Positions 45,191 through 55,724 of a stretch of DNA of 64,000 bases are shown in pieces. The stretch lies in the NCBI GenBank assembly GCA_030544235.1, contig CM060477.1, forward strand, positions 1,973,934 through 2,037,933, given 5' to 3'. Within the stretch, counting starts at the first letter, position 1. The number at the start of each line of letters is the position of its first letter. This stretch comes from Lepturacanthus savala. Its lineage: Eukaryota; Chordata; Actinopteri; Scombriformes; Trichiuridae. A program made the translations under genes and the position numbers. Below the pieces are notes generated by a model. That model was not told the DNA's origin. It saw only the letters and a list, made by a program, of their open reading frames with translations, and ran no database searches.

Positions 45191-45860
45191 AACACTTTGA
45201 CATAAACCGTGCATGAAAGAGCTCACTTGTTCCCCGAGCGGTATTTAATGAAAGAGAACGCGGAAACATGACACTGTGCTTTTAAATAAACCCCTGGAAT
45301 CTACGCAGGCTTAACAAACGATAACATTGGACTTGGTAAACTGCAGCTAAGATCTTTTAAGGATGAGCAAAGAGCGGCAGCCATTATTTGGACATAAGAG
45401 GCGCATTATCTTTGGCTGTCAGCTCTGAATTTACCAGAGCCGCGTTGAGGGTTCCACGGATCCCTTTCACTCTCATTCTTATCGTCGAGTGCCCATCTCC
45501 TTTCATGTGTCTCCTCGGGGATCAAACCAGTATCATAAGTGATGCATCCAGTGTGGTTCTGCCAATTTATTTTATCCATGTCACTCAGGCTCAACGGTAA
45601 TAAGCCAGCGCCGCCGCTAAAGACATTTACAAAATAAATAAGGCCTCTCCCTTTCTGACACCACAAACACGGTGCTGTCGCCATGGCACCACCTGTCAGC
45701 ATCATTATCGCCGCCGTCGCCATGGCGGCGTGGACTGATGCTAATCTTTCCTGTGGGCTGGGAGGGTTTGTGGACCCAGAAGTGAAGGTGTCGGTCGGCT
45801 ACCGTCAAAAGGACAAAACTTATTCTCAAATAAATGGGGCCACTTTTTGGTAAATCGCTT
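45191..45860. promoter_or_regulatory. Candidate conserved regulatory block
   Basis: About 650 bases of high-complexity, GC-balanced, CpG-containing DNA with CGCCGTCGCCATGGCGGCG (45709-45729), a hairpin-like and YY1-like CCATGGCGGC. Frames are open on both strands in parts, but no domain is seen. It could hold an enhancer or a non-coding first exon. Confidence 0.35.
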
Positions 45861-46665
45861 GGGACCATAACATATTCCAAATCTGCCTTTTCCATGTATA
45901 TTTATGATTAATAATGTCTGTTTCTGATCATTTTATTTGATAAAATATAATTATTTAGGCACCTGCTGTGCCACTTTTTTGTTTTATTGCATGAGTAGTT
46001 TCAGATAAAATGGGCCACTCAAATGATAATGATCAGTTTTAATGTTAAAACACAAATTTCTTATGCAATGCATTAAACAAACAAATATTGCTGCTATTAA
46101 ATCAAGAACAGATCAGTTATGTATACAAGCTAAGCTAACGCTACGCAAAAGCTAGCACCCAGTCATATGTTACAAGCTAAGTTACACAGTAAAGGTAGTG
46201 AATACTTTGAGTTGAACTAATTTCACATGACAATCAACATATTGTCCATGTTTTAATTGAACCAAATGTCATACACTTGCATGTTTGTGGCCCATTTTAG
46301 CTGAAACCATGTGGCCCATTTTAGATTAGGTGGATAAAGTAAATTGGTATTTTTCCAAAAAAAATATGAATATATCAAACTAACAGCGTTATTTCTGGAT
46401 GCACTATACAGCTAAAGGTTTTACTTGCTCTCTAAACTAATATGTGCACTTTCAACATAAATTGCAGCCTTTTTCTTACAATCTCTCCTTATTTCGATGC
46501 ATATCCATGTTTTACCCAACGTACAATTTGTCTATAATAGTCCTCTACACCTTCAGTTAAACATGAAAAATCTACTTTTCTATAGGAATACATGCTTCCT
46601 ACGGGAATTACACTAGAACTACAAATGCACCCCACTCTGCTGTGGACTAACGTATCTCAACAAGG
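45861..46665. other. AT-rich sequence with old repeat pieces
   Basis: AGCTAAGCTAACGCTACGC (46127-46145) is a GCTAA-type repeat word, and 46574-46614 is the second copy of the short repeat at 30636. Three GTGGCCCATTTTA-like words lie at 45970, 46010 and 46285-46320. Confidence 0.45.
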
Positions 46666-46669
46666 CTGG

Positions 46670-46850
46670 ATTGACATTCAGCGTTGACATTTAAGGTCTC
46701 TGGAGGATGATGCCTGCTGACTGGTGACCCCTCGTCTTTACCTCCAGCACCACGATAAAACCAGCTCGTGGTTTTTGAGCGGATATCTCAGCAGCTATCG
46801 GATGGATCATCATGAAGGTTGGGCTAAATTAAGACAGAGACCACAGTAAA
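46670..46850 (+). repeat. Teleost interspersed repeat (GATATCTCAGCAGCTAT type)
   Basis: GACATTTAAGGTCTCTGGAG, GATGATGCCTGCTGACTGG, TGACCCCTCGTCTTTACCTC, CAGCACCACGATAA, GTGGTTTTTGAGCGGATATC, TCAGCAGCTATCGGATGGAT and CATCATGAAGGTT follow the order of a very abundant fish repeat (commonly 'aaatgtctcgacaactattggatggat'). Strongly decayed copy. Confidence 0.75.
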
Positions 46851-47645
46851 CAAACCTCAAATCTGTTCTGCCTGCTAGCGCTGACCTAGACTCTCAGTCT
46901 TTTTTAATGACGGAGGAGCCTTGAGCTCATTTCCTTCATCCAGGGAGGTGACACGGTGTTGTAAGACATGCCTCGCTCCTACAGTGTTGATAATAGTCAG
47001 CGGGTGCTCTGGAATAAGAAAGACATTTTTCTTTTCTCCACCTCTCTGTTTGTTCAGTTCCTCTCTCTCTCTGTCGGGGGTTGGGGGGGAAACAGACCCG
47101 AGCATGGAACACATCTGGGACCGGACAGGACCGGACTGGTCTGAATGTGTCTGTGTGTGTGTGTTGGATGGGGGTAACCCGGCCCGGCGTGGACCGGGTG
47201 CTGGAGAGAATCACCAGTGTTTTCTTTTTCAGTAGCGTGCCGCCATGCGGGTTTACGTTGTAGCCCTGCCATATGCCCAGGAAATGGGCTTTATTAATAC
47301 GGTTAGGCGCACGTCAGCCTTTCGGTGACTTATGGACTATGTAAGCCGATGTGAGGCCGCGTTGTTGGCAACTTTTCGCAAATAAAGACATTGGGGGAAA
47401 AAAGATGGAAAGAAAAACATTCTCTAGGGGCCGACTGGTTTGGAGCTTGTCTCCGGGGGGAGGGGTGGTGGTTCTGCTTTAGCCGAGGCGCTACGTTCCA
47501 GGTGTTGCTTTTTAATTGGCGATTCCACAAGCAATAAAGCATTTCACTTACCTTGTCCCCTGTAAAGTGCTTTCATTCCATCTCCAAATGATGTAATTAC
47601 CTTCGCCGTCCGCCGGCGTGAGGGCAGCCAGGAGAGGGGAAGGCG
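46851..47645. promoter_or_regulatory. GC-balanced block, candidate conserved non-coding DNA
   Basis: Low-repeat sequence. The parts 47230-47400 (CATATGCCCAGGAAATGGGC, TTTATTAATACGGTTAGGCG) and 47515-47620 (AATGATGTAATTACCTTCGC) look like conserved elements. The short frames on both strands have no motifs. Confidence 0.3.
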
Positions 47646-48386
47646 TTTGCTCTTCACAGCGAGGACTGTGCTTTCATTTGGCTATCAAAACACCAAAAAG
47701 AGTGAGGTAGTCGTTCATAGAATAAACGCACGCTTTAATTTCATTTCAAACTCCCCCCGCTCGGTGTGTGCCGAACATTCTGTAAAAACAAAAGCCGTAA
47801 AAAAAGGTTCAGAGTGGTCTTTGATGTGTGAAGGGCAGCGGGGGGATGTTTGTTCTCTGTTCTTGGACATAGACGCCGATTGGTTTTGTTTGTCCAGCAT
47901 TAATCTTTCATTGGTTTTCATAAAAGCTGCAGCAACATACTTTTGTTTTCTTCACAGTTTGAGGTGGGTTTTCTTGGAAAGAACCACACATCTGTGCTTT
48001 TCATACGTTTCTTCCACCTTCTTTCAGAGGCGATTTTCTTCTGAGACAAATATGCTAACGACGTCAGTGAAAACGATGTTATCGCGTTTATGTAGTGTGG
48101 AATTCCCTGGGAGACAAAAAAAAAGGTCAAAACTGAAGCCAAGCGTCTGTCGTCCAACCGTGCGGAGGCGTGTAACACTAACCTGGAGTCCTACATTAAA
48201 ACCCGTCCACCTGAGGATTGCGAAACTCCGGAGAACAAGTGGAGGCTGTCGGCCTGTGGCGAGGAGCGAGGCTGAAACACAAAACACCGTTTGATAAATG
48301 TCGCCCACTGATAGATGAAAAAACACAGAATTCCTCTGAAGCTGTGTGATTATCTAAATAACTTAGCATGGAGGTGAAAACACATG
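47646..48386. other. Long + frame of unknown status
   Basis: The + frame 47647-48294 is 215 codons, the longest outside tandem repeats, but a - strand frame overlaps much of it. It has mixed codon use, many Phe/Ser/Thr residues from T-rich DNA, and no domain, signal or repeat I recognise. There are no flanking splice consensus or promoter signs. Probably chance, possibly a decayed gene. Confidence 0.2.
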
Positions 48387-48931
48387 CTAGTAGAGGAGTT
48401 AAGGGACGTTTTACTGCAAGTTCTGACACAAATGACTGATTTGGTGTGAAAATATCAATAAACTCAACCAAAGAGACCCTGAAAACCTGGTACCACATAG
48501 TTTAACTCTCTTAAAATATATATATTTTAACTGTGTGGTGTGTTTTTTCACATTATTAAGGTCCAAGAAACCAAATAAACAACTAACAATTCTAAAAATT
48601 CAATTACTTTATCTGTACAAAGATTTTATGCATGTTTTAATAAAAAAAAGCAATGGATTTTTGAAGGAAAGAACAATTTAACGTGTGATATGAGAAGTAT
48701 TTTGGATGCAATGAAAATTCATATAATGACAAGTTTTTATTACTATTTCATGAAAAGTTCTGAGCTTTGGTGTATTTGGTGGCAGCCATTTTTTAAATAT
48801 TTATATCTCCAAAACGAAAAGACGAATGGAAATTTATTCCCATGATCCTCAGGTTCTTTTACACCAAAGCAGACATTTGTGTAAGAACTTGCAGTAAAAT
48901 CCAATTTTTATCCCTTACCTCCTCTTCTACA
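48387..48931. mobile_element. Inverted-repeat element, about 545 bp
   Basis: The arm 48387-48450 (TAGAGGAGTTAAGGGACG, TTTTACTGCAAGTTCTGACA, CAAATGACTGATTTGGTGTG) is the imperfect reverse complement of 48857-48931 (TTTACACCAAAGCAGACATT, TGTGTAAGAACTTGCAGTAA, TTACCTCCTCTTCTAC). The interior is AT-rich with no frame. Fits a foldback or MITE-like DNA element. Confidence 0.65.
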
Positions 48932-49125
48932 GGAGAGAAATCAAAGAGAAAACCCCATCCACCTCTTATCAGTCGTACCTGCCGACGTTTTTTTGCATAT
49001 CAGACCTCCAGCAGCGCCTGTCAGTGTTCCAGCCGTGGCAACCATGCCAAAAAATTGCAAAAATACCCCCCAAAAATGCTAAATAAATTATCTATTCCCT
49101 ATTAGTGCTGTTCCCATGGGAACAA
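48932..49125. other. No recognised feature
   Basis: Unique-looking sequence. Confidence 0.4.
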
Positions 49126-49450
49126 GCCTAGCCTGACGCTCATCTGCACGAACCCCATGCTAGCTGTGCTAGCTGTGCTACCCAGCATGCCTCAGTAAAC
49201 CTTCCAAGAACCCGTCGGGCCCCCATGCAGAGCTCCGCTATCAGCGTTAGCAATTAGCCGGCTCCGCTTGTGAAGAAAGTGCCCGAGGAGGGGGAAAAAG
49301 GATGGAGATTCCTGAGAAGTCGGGGCCTCGCGGCGCTCGTTCACACACTTCCTCCCCTTAATAAAGACCACACATTCTCCCTCAGAACCGGGTCAGATGG
49401 CAAGACCATAAACAAATAAATACCGGGCTGATTCAGGCAGTTTTTATATG
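49126..49450. promoter_or_regulatory. Candidate conserved non-coding block
   Basis: GC-balanced, low-repeat, with CATGCAGAGCTCCGCTATC, GCGTTAGCAATTAGCCGGC and TCGGGGCCTCGCGGCGCTCG (49320-49340). CTAGCTGTGCTAGCTGTGCT at 49160 is a small direct repeat. Confidence 0.3.
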
Positions 49451-49769
49451 TCAGCATGTAGGAAGGAGAACATGTTGATAGTTTACCTTTCTACAAAACC
49501 ACAGATATGTGGATTTTAAAGGTTTCAGATGTCAGTTTGCTGTTTCCATCCCTTTTATTAACAGGTCGGTCTTGACTTGTCTGAAATCAGCTGTAAAATA
49601 CACTAAAACCATCATCTGTCAACCAATTTGTTCCTCATCTCTTGGTTAAATTGTTCGTCTTCCTTAACCATGAAAATACTGGTTTTAATATTTGACAAAA
49701 ACAAGGTCATCATCAGCATAGCCCTTTATTTCAATTTTAAAAATGGTAAAATGCACCACGATTATTTGA
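49451..49769. other. No recognised feature
   Basis: AT-rich unique DNA. Confidence 0.4.
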
Positions 49770-50110
49770 TTAGCTGAAGCTTAAGATTCAACCTAAAATG
49801 TCTTTTTTGTCCAGAACCCAAAGATCATCAGTTTACTATTATAGAAAACTAATGAAACCAGGAAATAATCAAAATCTGGATATTTTCATCTTAAAAAAAA
49901 CGACTCAAACCCATTAAATTGGCGACTAATCAATTAATCAATAAATCATTGAAGGTCAATCCAAGACAACCAGAATTTGGACCTTTTCTTCTTAAAAATG
50001 ACTTAAATTGATTAATCAATTTTAAAAGTAATTGGTGATTAATGTAACATTTTGCAACTAATTGATTAATCGACTAATCATTGCATTGATTGATCATTTT
50101 TACCTGATGA
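49770..50110. repeat. Interspersed family D, partly duplicated copy
   Basis: AAGATTCAACCTAAAATGTC, AGAACCCAAAGATCATCAG, TTTACTATTATAGAAAACTA, AGGAAATAATC and then two rounds of TTTTC.TCTTAAAAA...GACT...GATTAATC-type ends. The second round, from 49970, is a partial internal duplication. Confidence 0.75.
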
Positions 50111-50559
50111 TTTCTAATCCTAACCAAGTGTTTTTGAGCTTAAATCACAACATTTTATGTTTTTTTCAGGTTGATATGATAAATACGGGTTGACTGGGTT
50201 GATGAAAAGTCAGGAAGTTTCCTGATGGCACCTTTAAAGGCATCACTTTGGCTTTTTTGTGGGTAATTGGCATGTGTCTTCATGTTATTTATCAGCCTCT
50301 GCTGCACTGACACAGGTGCCACTAACACTATATAATTAGAGCAGAGTGTACCTGCAATATTTCTGCAGCCTTTAATGGAATAAATGCAAATAAGTGCAAA
50401 ATAGGCGAAACTTTAAAGCTTTTTATTACCGCTAACGACCTGGAAATGGTTTTTCTTTGGTTGTTGCCATGACTTTAAGTTATAGAAACAATAGAAAGCC
50501 TGTAAATAGGAGTCTTATGTTTGTATATGCAGATAAACTTTACAATATAAAGTATAAAA
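50111..50559. other. No recognised feature
   Basis: AT-rich unique DNA. Confidence 0.4.
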
Positions 50560-50885
50560 AGTCACATTTAAAGGGCCAATTCACTCAAATTACACATGAA
50601 AATCTCCTTTTTTTTTCAAGATCTCATTCGAACTTCCACCATAATATGTATAATGAATAACAGCAGGTGCCATAAATTTTTTTAAACTCTAGAAAAAAAA
50701 GCTGTATTTAAAACTTTAAAACCAGACGTCAGGACTTCTGTGAGGTTGTGATGTCACAACTATACAGTCAGCCCATTCACAGCCATTCAAATCAGAGACT
50801 CATCTCATTAATATTAATTAGACAGGATGTGAAACTATATTGAGATGATTTTTAGTTCTTAAAACCATAAATATATCTTGTTAGA
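50560..50885 (-). repeat. Interspersed family C copy, inverted
   Basis: Read on the - strand: TTTATGGTTTTAAGAACTAA, ATTAATATTAATGAGATGAG, CTGTATAGTTGTGACATCAC, AACCTCACAGAAGTCCTGAC and CTGGTTTTAAAG, then a TGTAATTTGAGTGAATTGGC end. The same order is seen in the + copies at 59195 and 61160. Confidence 0.8.
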
Positions 50886-50912
50886 AATAAGAAAACTAGA
50901 AAACGAGACTTC

Positions 50913-50913
<1 letters not shown>

Positions 50914-50940
<27 letters not shown>
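50914..50940. repeat. (AC)n microsatellite
   Basis: AC run of 27 bases immediately outside the family C copy. Confidence 0.95.
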
Positions 50941-50943
<3 letters not shown>

Positions 50944-51368
50944 TTTGTTATAATCTGCTTCTTTGTCTGGTTCCTGTTGTCTTGTTGTTGTGTTTGTCCT
51001 CATTTTATCTCCGATAGAAACATCAGGAATTCCATTTCATCGTGACTTTGAAGCTCTACATCCGTCTTTTATCATTCCTTCCATAGATATGTGTCTGTAT
51101 GATTCATATCAGATCATGCCCTGGTCTGCTATGTGACCTCCTTCCCCAAAGGAAAAAAAAATAAATAAAAGACGCTTTTCTCCCTGAGGAAAAACTCTAA
51201 GTGAGCAATAAATCTGGCACTTAGTCGTGGTCATAAGCGGAAATTCAGGAGGGAAACAGGATGTTCATAAAGTTATTCACCCAAAAGAATTTAGAATATT
51301 ATTGTGTTGTACTAAAATAAATGTACAACACAAAGGATGCTAATGTAAAACAATGTGTCCCCCCTTAG
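50941..51368. other. No recognised feature
   Basis: Unique DNA with an A-rich run at 51150-51170. Confidence 0.4.
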
Positions 51369-51625
51369 TCCTCAAAGTGGTTTGGTCCAGATGCTGTTTT
51401 TCAGAGGCTAACGGCTAATTAATAATCAGCTAGCAGCTAGCTACATGGAAGAAACCAATAAAACCAACATATAGAAGCCAGTAAGTCATTTATCACCACT
51501 TGTTCAGAATTAGTCTCTTTTAGACTGTTAGTCTGCTGGTTAAGATCAGACCTACTTGTTGTTAACGAGCTCTAACGACGTAAGTTACCATAGCAACAGT
51601 GACTAAGGAGATGGATAAATGTGGC
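51369..51625 (+). repeat. Interspersed family B, full-length copy
   Basis: TCCTCAAAGTGGTTTGGTCC, GGCTAACGGCTAAT, GCTAGCTACATGGAAGAAAC, CATTTATCACCACTTGTTC, GGTTAAGATCAGACCTA, GTTAACGAGCTCTAACGACG and AGTTACCATAGCAACAG.GACT. About 250 bp, no coding capacity. Confidence 0.85.
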
Positions 51626-51744
51626 TCCTAGTTTTTACTTCCTTCCTTCATCATCTCATTTACCTCATGTATAAATATGAATAAATACAGAACATTTTTA
51701 TAACTAAGAAACCAACAAGAACACAAAACATACATTTTGAAATG

Positions 51745-52045
51745 ATCCTCCTGGTATGTTATCAGTCAAATGGACCCGTTTTAAAGTTTAAAGATCCAGG
51801 AAATATAGTTAATTGTTTGTTTTTCATCTTCATCTTGTCGTAAATAGTCTAATTAATGTATAAAATGAAAATGGTTCGTACCGATTAAAGCATCAAACTA
51901 GAGGTAAAAGCAGAATATTTCTTTCTTTGCAACTTTGAGACATATTAAAATGTAAAATATGTTGAGAGAAACACTTGATTAAAAGTTATCAAGTAGTGAA
52001 ACATTAAGATTATATTAAATTTATGAAAAACTAGTGATTTGTCCT
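51745..52045 (+). repeat. Interspersed family E copy, inverted relative to 62600-62935
   Basis: GATCCTCCTGGTATGTTATC, GTCAAATGGACCCGTTTTAA, AGTTTAAAGATCCAGGAAA, then ATTAATGTATAAAATGAAAA, GATTAAAGCATCAAACTAGA, GGTAAAAGCAGAATATTTCT, ATGTTGAGAGAAACACTTGA, GTGAAACATTAAGATTATAT and AAACTAGTGATTT. Each block is found as its reverse complement, in reverse order, at 62600-62935. Confidence 0.88.
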
Positions 52046-52054
52046 AATTGACGT

Positions 52055-52060
<6 letters not shown>

Positions 52061-52120
<60 letters not shown>
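52061..52120. repeat. (GT)30 microsatellite
   Basis: Uninterrupted 60-base GT run between the family E copy and the GC-rich block that follows. Confidence 0.97.
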
Positions 52121-52123
<3 letters not shown>

Positions 52124-52224
52124 AATGTACTCCACTGTCCTCAGATCCCGTCGCCTCCTCCATTGCCGTCAAATATCGTCCCACCACATCCGCAAAAAAA
52201 CCCGTGACCCTGGAACTCCTGTTT

Positions 52225-52265
52225 TGTTCAGACCTCCTCCTCCTCCTCCTCCTCCTCCATCTCCT
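52225..52265. repeat. (CTC)n run
   Basis: About ten CTC/CCT units with small interruptions. Confidence 0.85.
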
Positions 52266-52718
52266 CCCTCCTTCCTCCCCGCCACCCCGGTAGCCTTTGA
52301 CCTCCCCGCCACCTCTCTGCTGCCCCTCGCATTCCAGTAAAAAGCAGCTGAAACCTGAGCCGGCGGTGAGCTCATCGCCGGGGCCGCGAATCAAGAGTTA
52401 AATGATACCAAAAAACACGAGAGGGAGAGAGAAGAGAAGAGGGAGGAGAGGCAGACAGGTCTGGAACTGGTTCCCTGCTCCTCGCTGCTCGCCAACACGG
52501 TTTAAGTTACACCACAGAGCGCGAAAAAGGGGAATAGGAAAGGGGGAAGAAGAAGAAACTGCTGAGGCGTCTTTGAATCCTCTTTTTTTTTTGTCTTCTC
52601 TCGCTGAATCTGCTGTCGTCTGCCTGAGAAACTGCAGTTTAACCTCCAGATAACGTCCAACATCACCTCCAACCAGACGAGGTTTCATGTTAACGAGCCC
52701 CGTGTGTCTGGGATCCTG

Positions 52719-52758
52719 AGGAGGAGGAGGAGGAGGAGGAGGAGGAGGAGGAGGAGGA
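52719..52758. repeat. (GAG)n run
   Basis: About 13 perfect GAG units inside the candidate first exon. Confidence 0.93.
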
Positions 52759-52819
52759 TGCGTCTCTACTGTCTCTGTTCTCCTTTTGACCTCACCGTGA
52801 CCACCGAGCATCAAAACAT

Positions 52820-53140
52820 GGTGAGTCTTTAAGTTTTTCTTTAATTTTTTAATTTTCTTCGAAAGCTTTTGAACCCTCTATTGCATAAAATATTACTTAG
52901 ACATGTTAAAAATGTGTTTTATTACTCAAAAGAGATATTTAAAAATATACATAAAGAAAAAAGGACTCCATTAGTTTGTCTACACTAGGATTTTTACATA
53001 TTTGCATATTATTGCCATATGGCAACTTTTCTTTTTTAGGATATAATAAATATATATACATCATCAACATTGAAATAAATATAAAAATAAATAAAACTTA
53101 TATTATATATAAATTCTAAATAAAAGACAACATTTAGTTG
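52820..53140. other. AT-rich sequence
   Basis: Contains TTGCCATATGGCAACTTTTC (53010-53030), a near-palindrome also loosely present upstream of the 9312 family A copy (TATATGGCAATATTTTTAG at 9232). It may therefore be the left part of the family A element. Confidence 0.45.
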
Positions 53141-53290
53141 TCACATGTCAAATGTCCCTGAGCAATAGGGATATCCTGGTCATGTGACCTCAGAAATTGT
53201 ATGTCTTTCAAAATAAAAGCCCCCTTTTCACACCTACCTCTATGTAAAAACATATATTTTATATCTCAGCTCTTTAGAGCAATAAAGATA
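53141..53290 (+). repeat. Interspersed family A, copy 3
   Basis: CACATGTCAAATGTCCCTGA, GCAATAGGGATATCCTGGTC, ATGTGACCTCAGAAATTG, TATGTCTTTCAAAATAAAAG, CCCCCTTTTCACACC and TATATCTCAGCTCTTTAG. Confidence 0.85.
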
Positions 53291-53479
53291 AAGTAATTGT
53301 TGTTAGGGTTAGATTTGCATTCTCATCGCCCCAGAGCATCATGGGAGGTGACTCTACTGATCAGTTTCTATAGTTGAATAATGTGGAAATAAACTCAGAT
53401 TTATTATATATATTTTAACTTCCATTGGAATGAATGGCAGCCTTTTTTCCGTCCAGTATCCAGGTCTGTAATACATCCA

Positions 53480-53700
53480 TGCAGTCGGCTAGCAGCAGTG
53501 GAAGAAACCAATCAAACTAAGTAGTCATTTATCACAACACTTGTTCATAATTAGTCTAAAATCAGCATCTTTTTTACCAGTTTAACTGGTTAAGATCAGA
53601 CCTAATGATCGTTAACGAGCTCTAACGATGGAAGTTACCATAGCAACAGCGACTAGAGGAGGAGGGACATGGATTTTCATAAATCTGTCCCCCATTGAAG
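53480..53700 (+). repeat. Interspersed family B, right-half copy
   Basis: GGAAGAAACCAATCAAACTA, CACTTGTTCATAATTAGTC, GGTTAAGATCAGACCTAATG, GTTAACGAGCTCTAACGATG, AGTTACCATAGCAACAGCG and ATGGATTTTCATAAAT. Confidence 0.85.
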
Positions 53701-54579
53701 TTGCAAAGGAGAAAGAAGAAGATGGGGTCAGATTATTATAGCAGCATAGTTGTTTTTAGTATTTATTCCTATTTAATATATTTACATCCAGAAATGATTC
53801 TCCAAAAAAAAGAAAAGAACAACAAATATGTCAGTAACCTCAACCGTGACACCGCTCTGATTCACTATGATTCTAGTCTCATATTGCGTTGTTGAGTACC
53901 ATTAAGATGCTTAATCACCGCTAACATAATTAAACCAATCAGCAGCTCTCTCCTGCTGAGTTTGGCTGCAGGGGAGAAGCCATGCAACAGCTCAGGCTGC
54001 AAAGATGAACTTTAAAAAGTTGTGAGCGGCATTCGATGCATGCATTATTCATGGCTGCCATGTTTCCTTTCTAGTTCAGTGGCTGTTGTTCACCGCTGAC
54101 CCCCTGCACTTGTCTTGTCAACCTTCCTGCGTGACAAATCCCTCCCAAAGCAGCGTTTTAAACAGGGGTTGATGATTTTTAAAGGGTGGACTGAATAAAA
54201 AAGGTGATATTAAAACAGATATTAAAAAGAGAGAATTCATGGGATGTTTAAAGAAAAAATAGGGGCCACCTGCTCCTCGCAGAAAAATAATTGTGGAGCG
54301 TTTTTTTTGTGATATCTTTTAAAACACGTCTGAGGTGAAACACGAACAATTATCTGTAACATCTTCACAATGGCCTCATTATTTAAAACGGGTGTGAAGT
54401 GTTGCTCCTCAGAGGTAAACACAACACGCTTCTTGGGGGAAATAATGACATCTCTGCAATCAAAGCTGTTTTTTTTCTTTGGGAACGGAGCCCTGAATGC
54501 AGCCGATTGTTGTTTTCACAGGATTTTACTGAACTCTCATGCTGCCACTGACAGTGGATGGGATTAATGAGGAAATAAT
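53701..54579. other. Unique DNA, candidate conserved stretch 54000-54560
   Basis: Low-repeat, with GCATGCATTATTCATGGCTG (54041-54060) and a T/A-balanced high-complexity run to 54560. No frame of interest. Confidence 0.25.
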
Positions 54580-54790
54580 ACATTTTACAGCTGAAGATTC
54601 AACCTAAAATGTCTTTTTTTCTTTGTCCACAACCCAAAAATCACCAGTTTACTATTATAGAAGAGTAAAGAAACCAGGAAATAATCAGAGAAGAGAAGCT
54701 GGAACCAGAGAATTTGGACATTTGGATTCAAAATAATTGTCGATTAATGAAATAGTTGGGAACTAATCCAGTAATCAAGCCTTTTTATCA
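54580..54790. repeat. Interspersed family D copy
   Basis: GAAGATTCAACCTAAAATGT, CACAACCCAAAAATCACCAG, TTTACTATTATAGAAGAGTA, AAACCAGGAAATAATCAG, CTGGAACCAGAGAATTTGGA, TAATTGTCGATTAATG and AGTTGGGAACTAATCCAGTA. Confidence 0.85.
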
Positions 54791-54909
54791 TAATTTTGGT
54801 CAAATATAGAAAATATGAGAATAAAATGTCAAAGAATATAAATCTTGTTTCGTTAATTCAAGGTTAAATTTAGTAAAATCAGTAGAATTAGATAAAATAT
54901 GAGATAAAA

Positions 54910-55095
54910 AAGTGAAAAAAGCTGAAGATTCAACCTAAAATGCATCCAGTTTATTATTATAGAAGACTAAAGAAGCTAAAAAATAGAATTTGGGCATTTT
55001 CTTCTTAAAAATGACTCAAAATCAATCAATCAATCAAAAATAGCTGACGATTAATGTAATAGTTGGGAACTAATCAATTACTCGGAGCAGCTCAG
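54910..55095. repeat. Interspersed family D copy, shorter
   Basis: GAAGATTCAACCTAAAATGC, CAGTTTATTATTATAGAAGA, GAATTTGGGCATTTTCTTCT, TAAAAATGACTCAAAATC, GCTGACGATTAATGTAATAG and TTGGGAACTAATCAATTACT. Same orientation as the copy 330 bases upstream, so the two may be a tandem duplication. Confidence 0.8.
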
Positions 55096-55724
55096 AAAAT
55101 AACAGAATTTTGCAGCAATATGTTGATATTTACTTGCAAAGAACATCATTAAATAGATTTTTATTGACGTGTGGGAAACTTTTAGAGAATTTTTCCACTA
55201 ACACATATTCTACCATATGAGGGAAGGGATTTGACAAAATAAGAGCCTGACTGTTTTTGCCAAATCTTTCAACAAAGCTGCAAAAAGAAAAAAAAAAAAA
55301 GATCAGTTGTTGAAAACATGTCATTAAGGTGTCGCTGCAGGGGGGAAGGAAGGTTGTCGAGAAAGTTTTTTTTAGGGGGGATGAACAACATTTGACAGCT
55401 GGAATGTTTTTTTGGAGAAAAAAGCCACTTAGCAGCTCGACTGATAGTCATTTGACATTGGAACAGGAGGAATGAGTCACTCAAATAAATAAATAAATAC
55501 AAAAAAGTATGAATTAAACAACAATGGACCTGTGAAGCTAATATTGGGTCAAACTGAAAGTCAATCATGTCAAATCCTACGTTCCCTGAAGGCAACATGA
55601 TAGAGGCAGGTCTGTAGCCTTTTAATTTAGCTGTCTGTCATTAGGCCACGCCCCTTTCTGTTGATACCACGCCCCTTTTCTGTTGATGCCACGCCCCCCA
55701 CGCTAGATCAGGGTCAGAATTCTC
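55096..55724. other. No recognised gene; small direct repeat at 55645-55700
   Basis: GCCACGCCCCTTTCTGTTGA, then CCACGCCCCTTTTCTGTTGA and CCACGCCCCCCACGC form three tandem CCACGCCCC units at 55647-55700. The motif CCACGCCCC resembles a KLF/Sp-type site cluster. The rest is unique. Confidence 0.5.

Larger units (their letters stand above)
52121..52819 (+). promoter_or_regulatory. Candidate promoter and first exon, ending in ATG plus splice donor
   Basis: GC-rich DNA with CpGs (CCGGCGGTGAGCTCATCGCC near 52360, GGGGCCGCGAATC), then a purine-rich leader (GAGAGGGAGAGAGAAGAGAA), (GGA)n, and CACCGAGCATCAAAACATGG ending at 52819, immediately followed by GTGAGT. ATG|GTGAGT is a near-consensus donor, and AAAAC before ATG is an acceptable start context. 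This could be a first exon whose coding sequence begins with its last three bases. After the donor the DNA becomes AT-rich, as expected for intron 1. No later exon is visible in the remaining 11 kb. A purely non-coding CpG-rich patch is the alternative. Confidence 0.3.

Noticed and set aside
45660..45695. RE1/NRSF site at CGGTGCTGTCGCCATGGC
   Set aside because: The left half fits GGTGCTGTC but the right half-site does not match.
47647..48294. 215-codon + frame as a gene
   Set aside because: It overlaps - strand frames, has T-rich composition, no domain and no gene context. Listed only as a low-confidence region.
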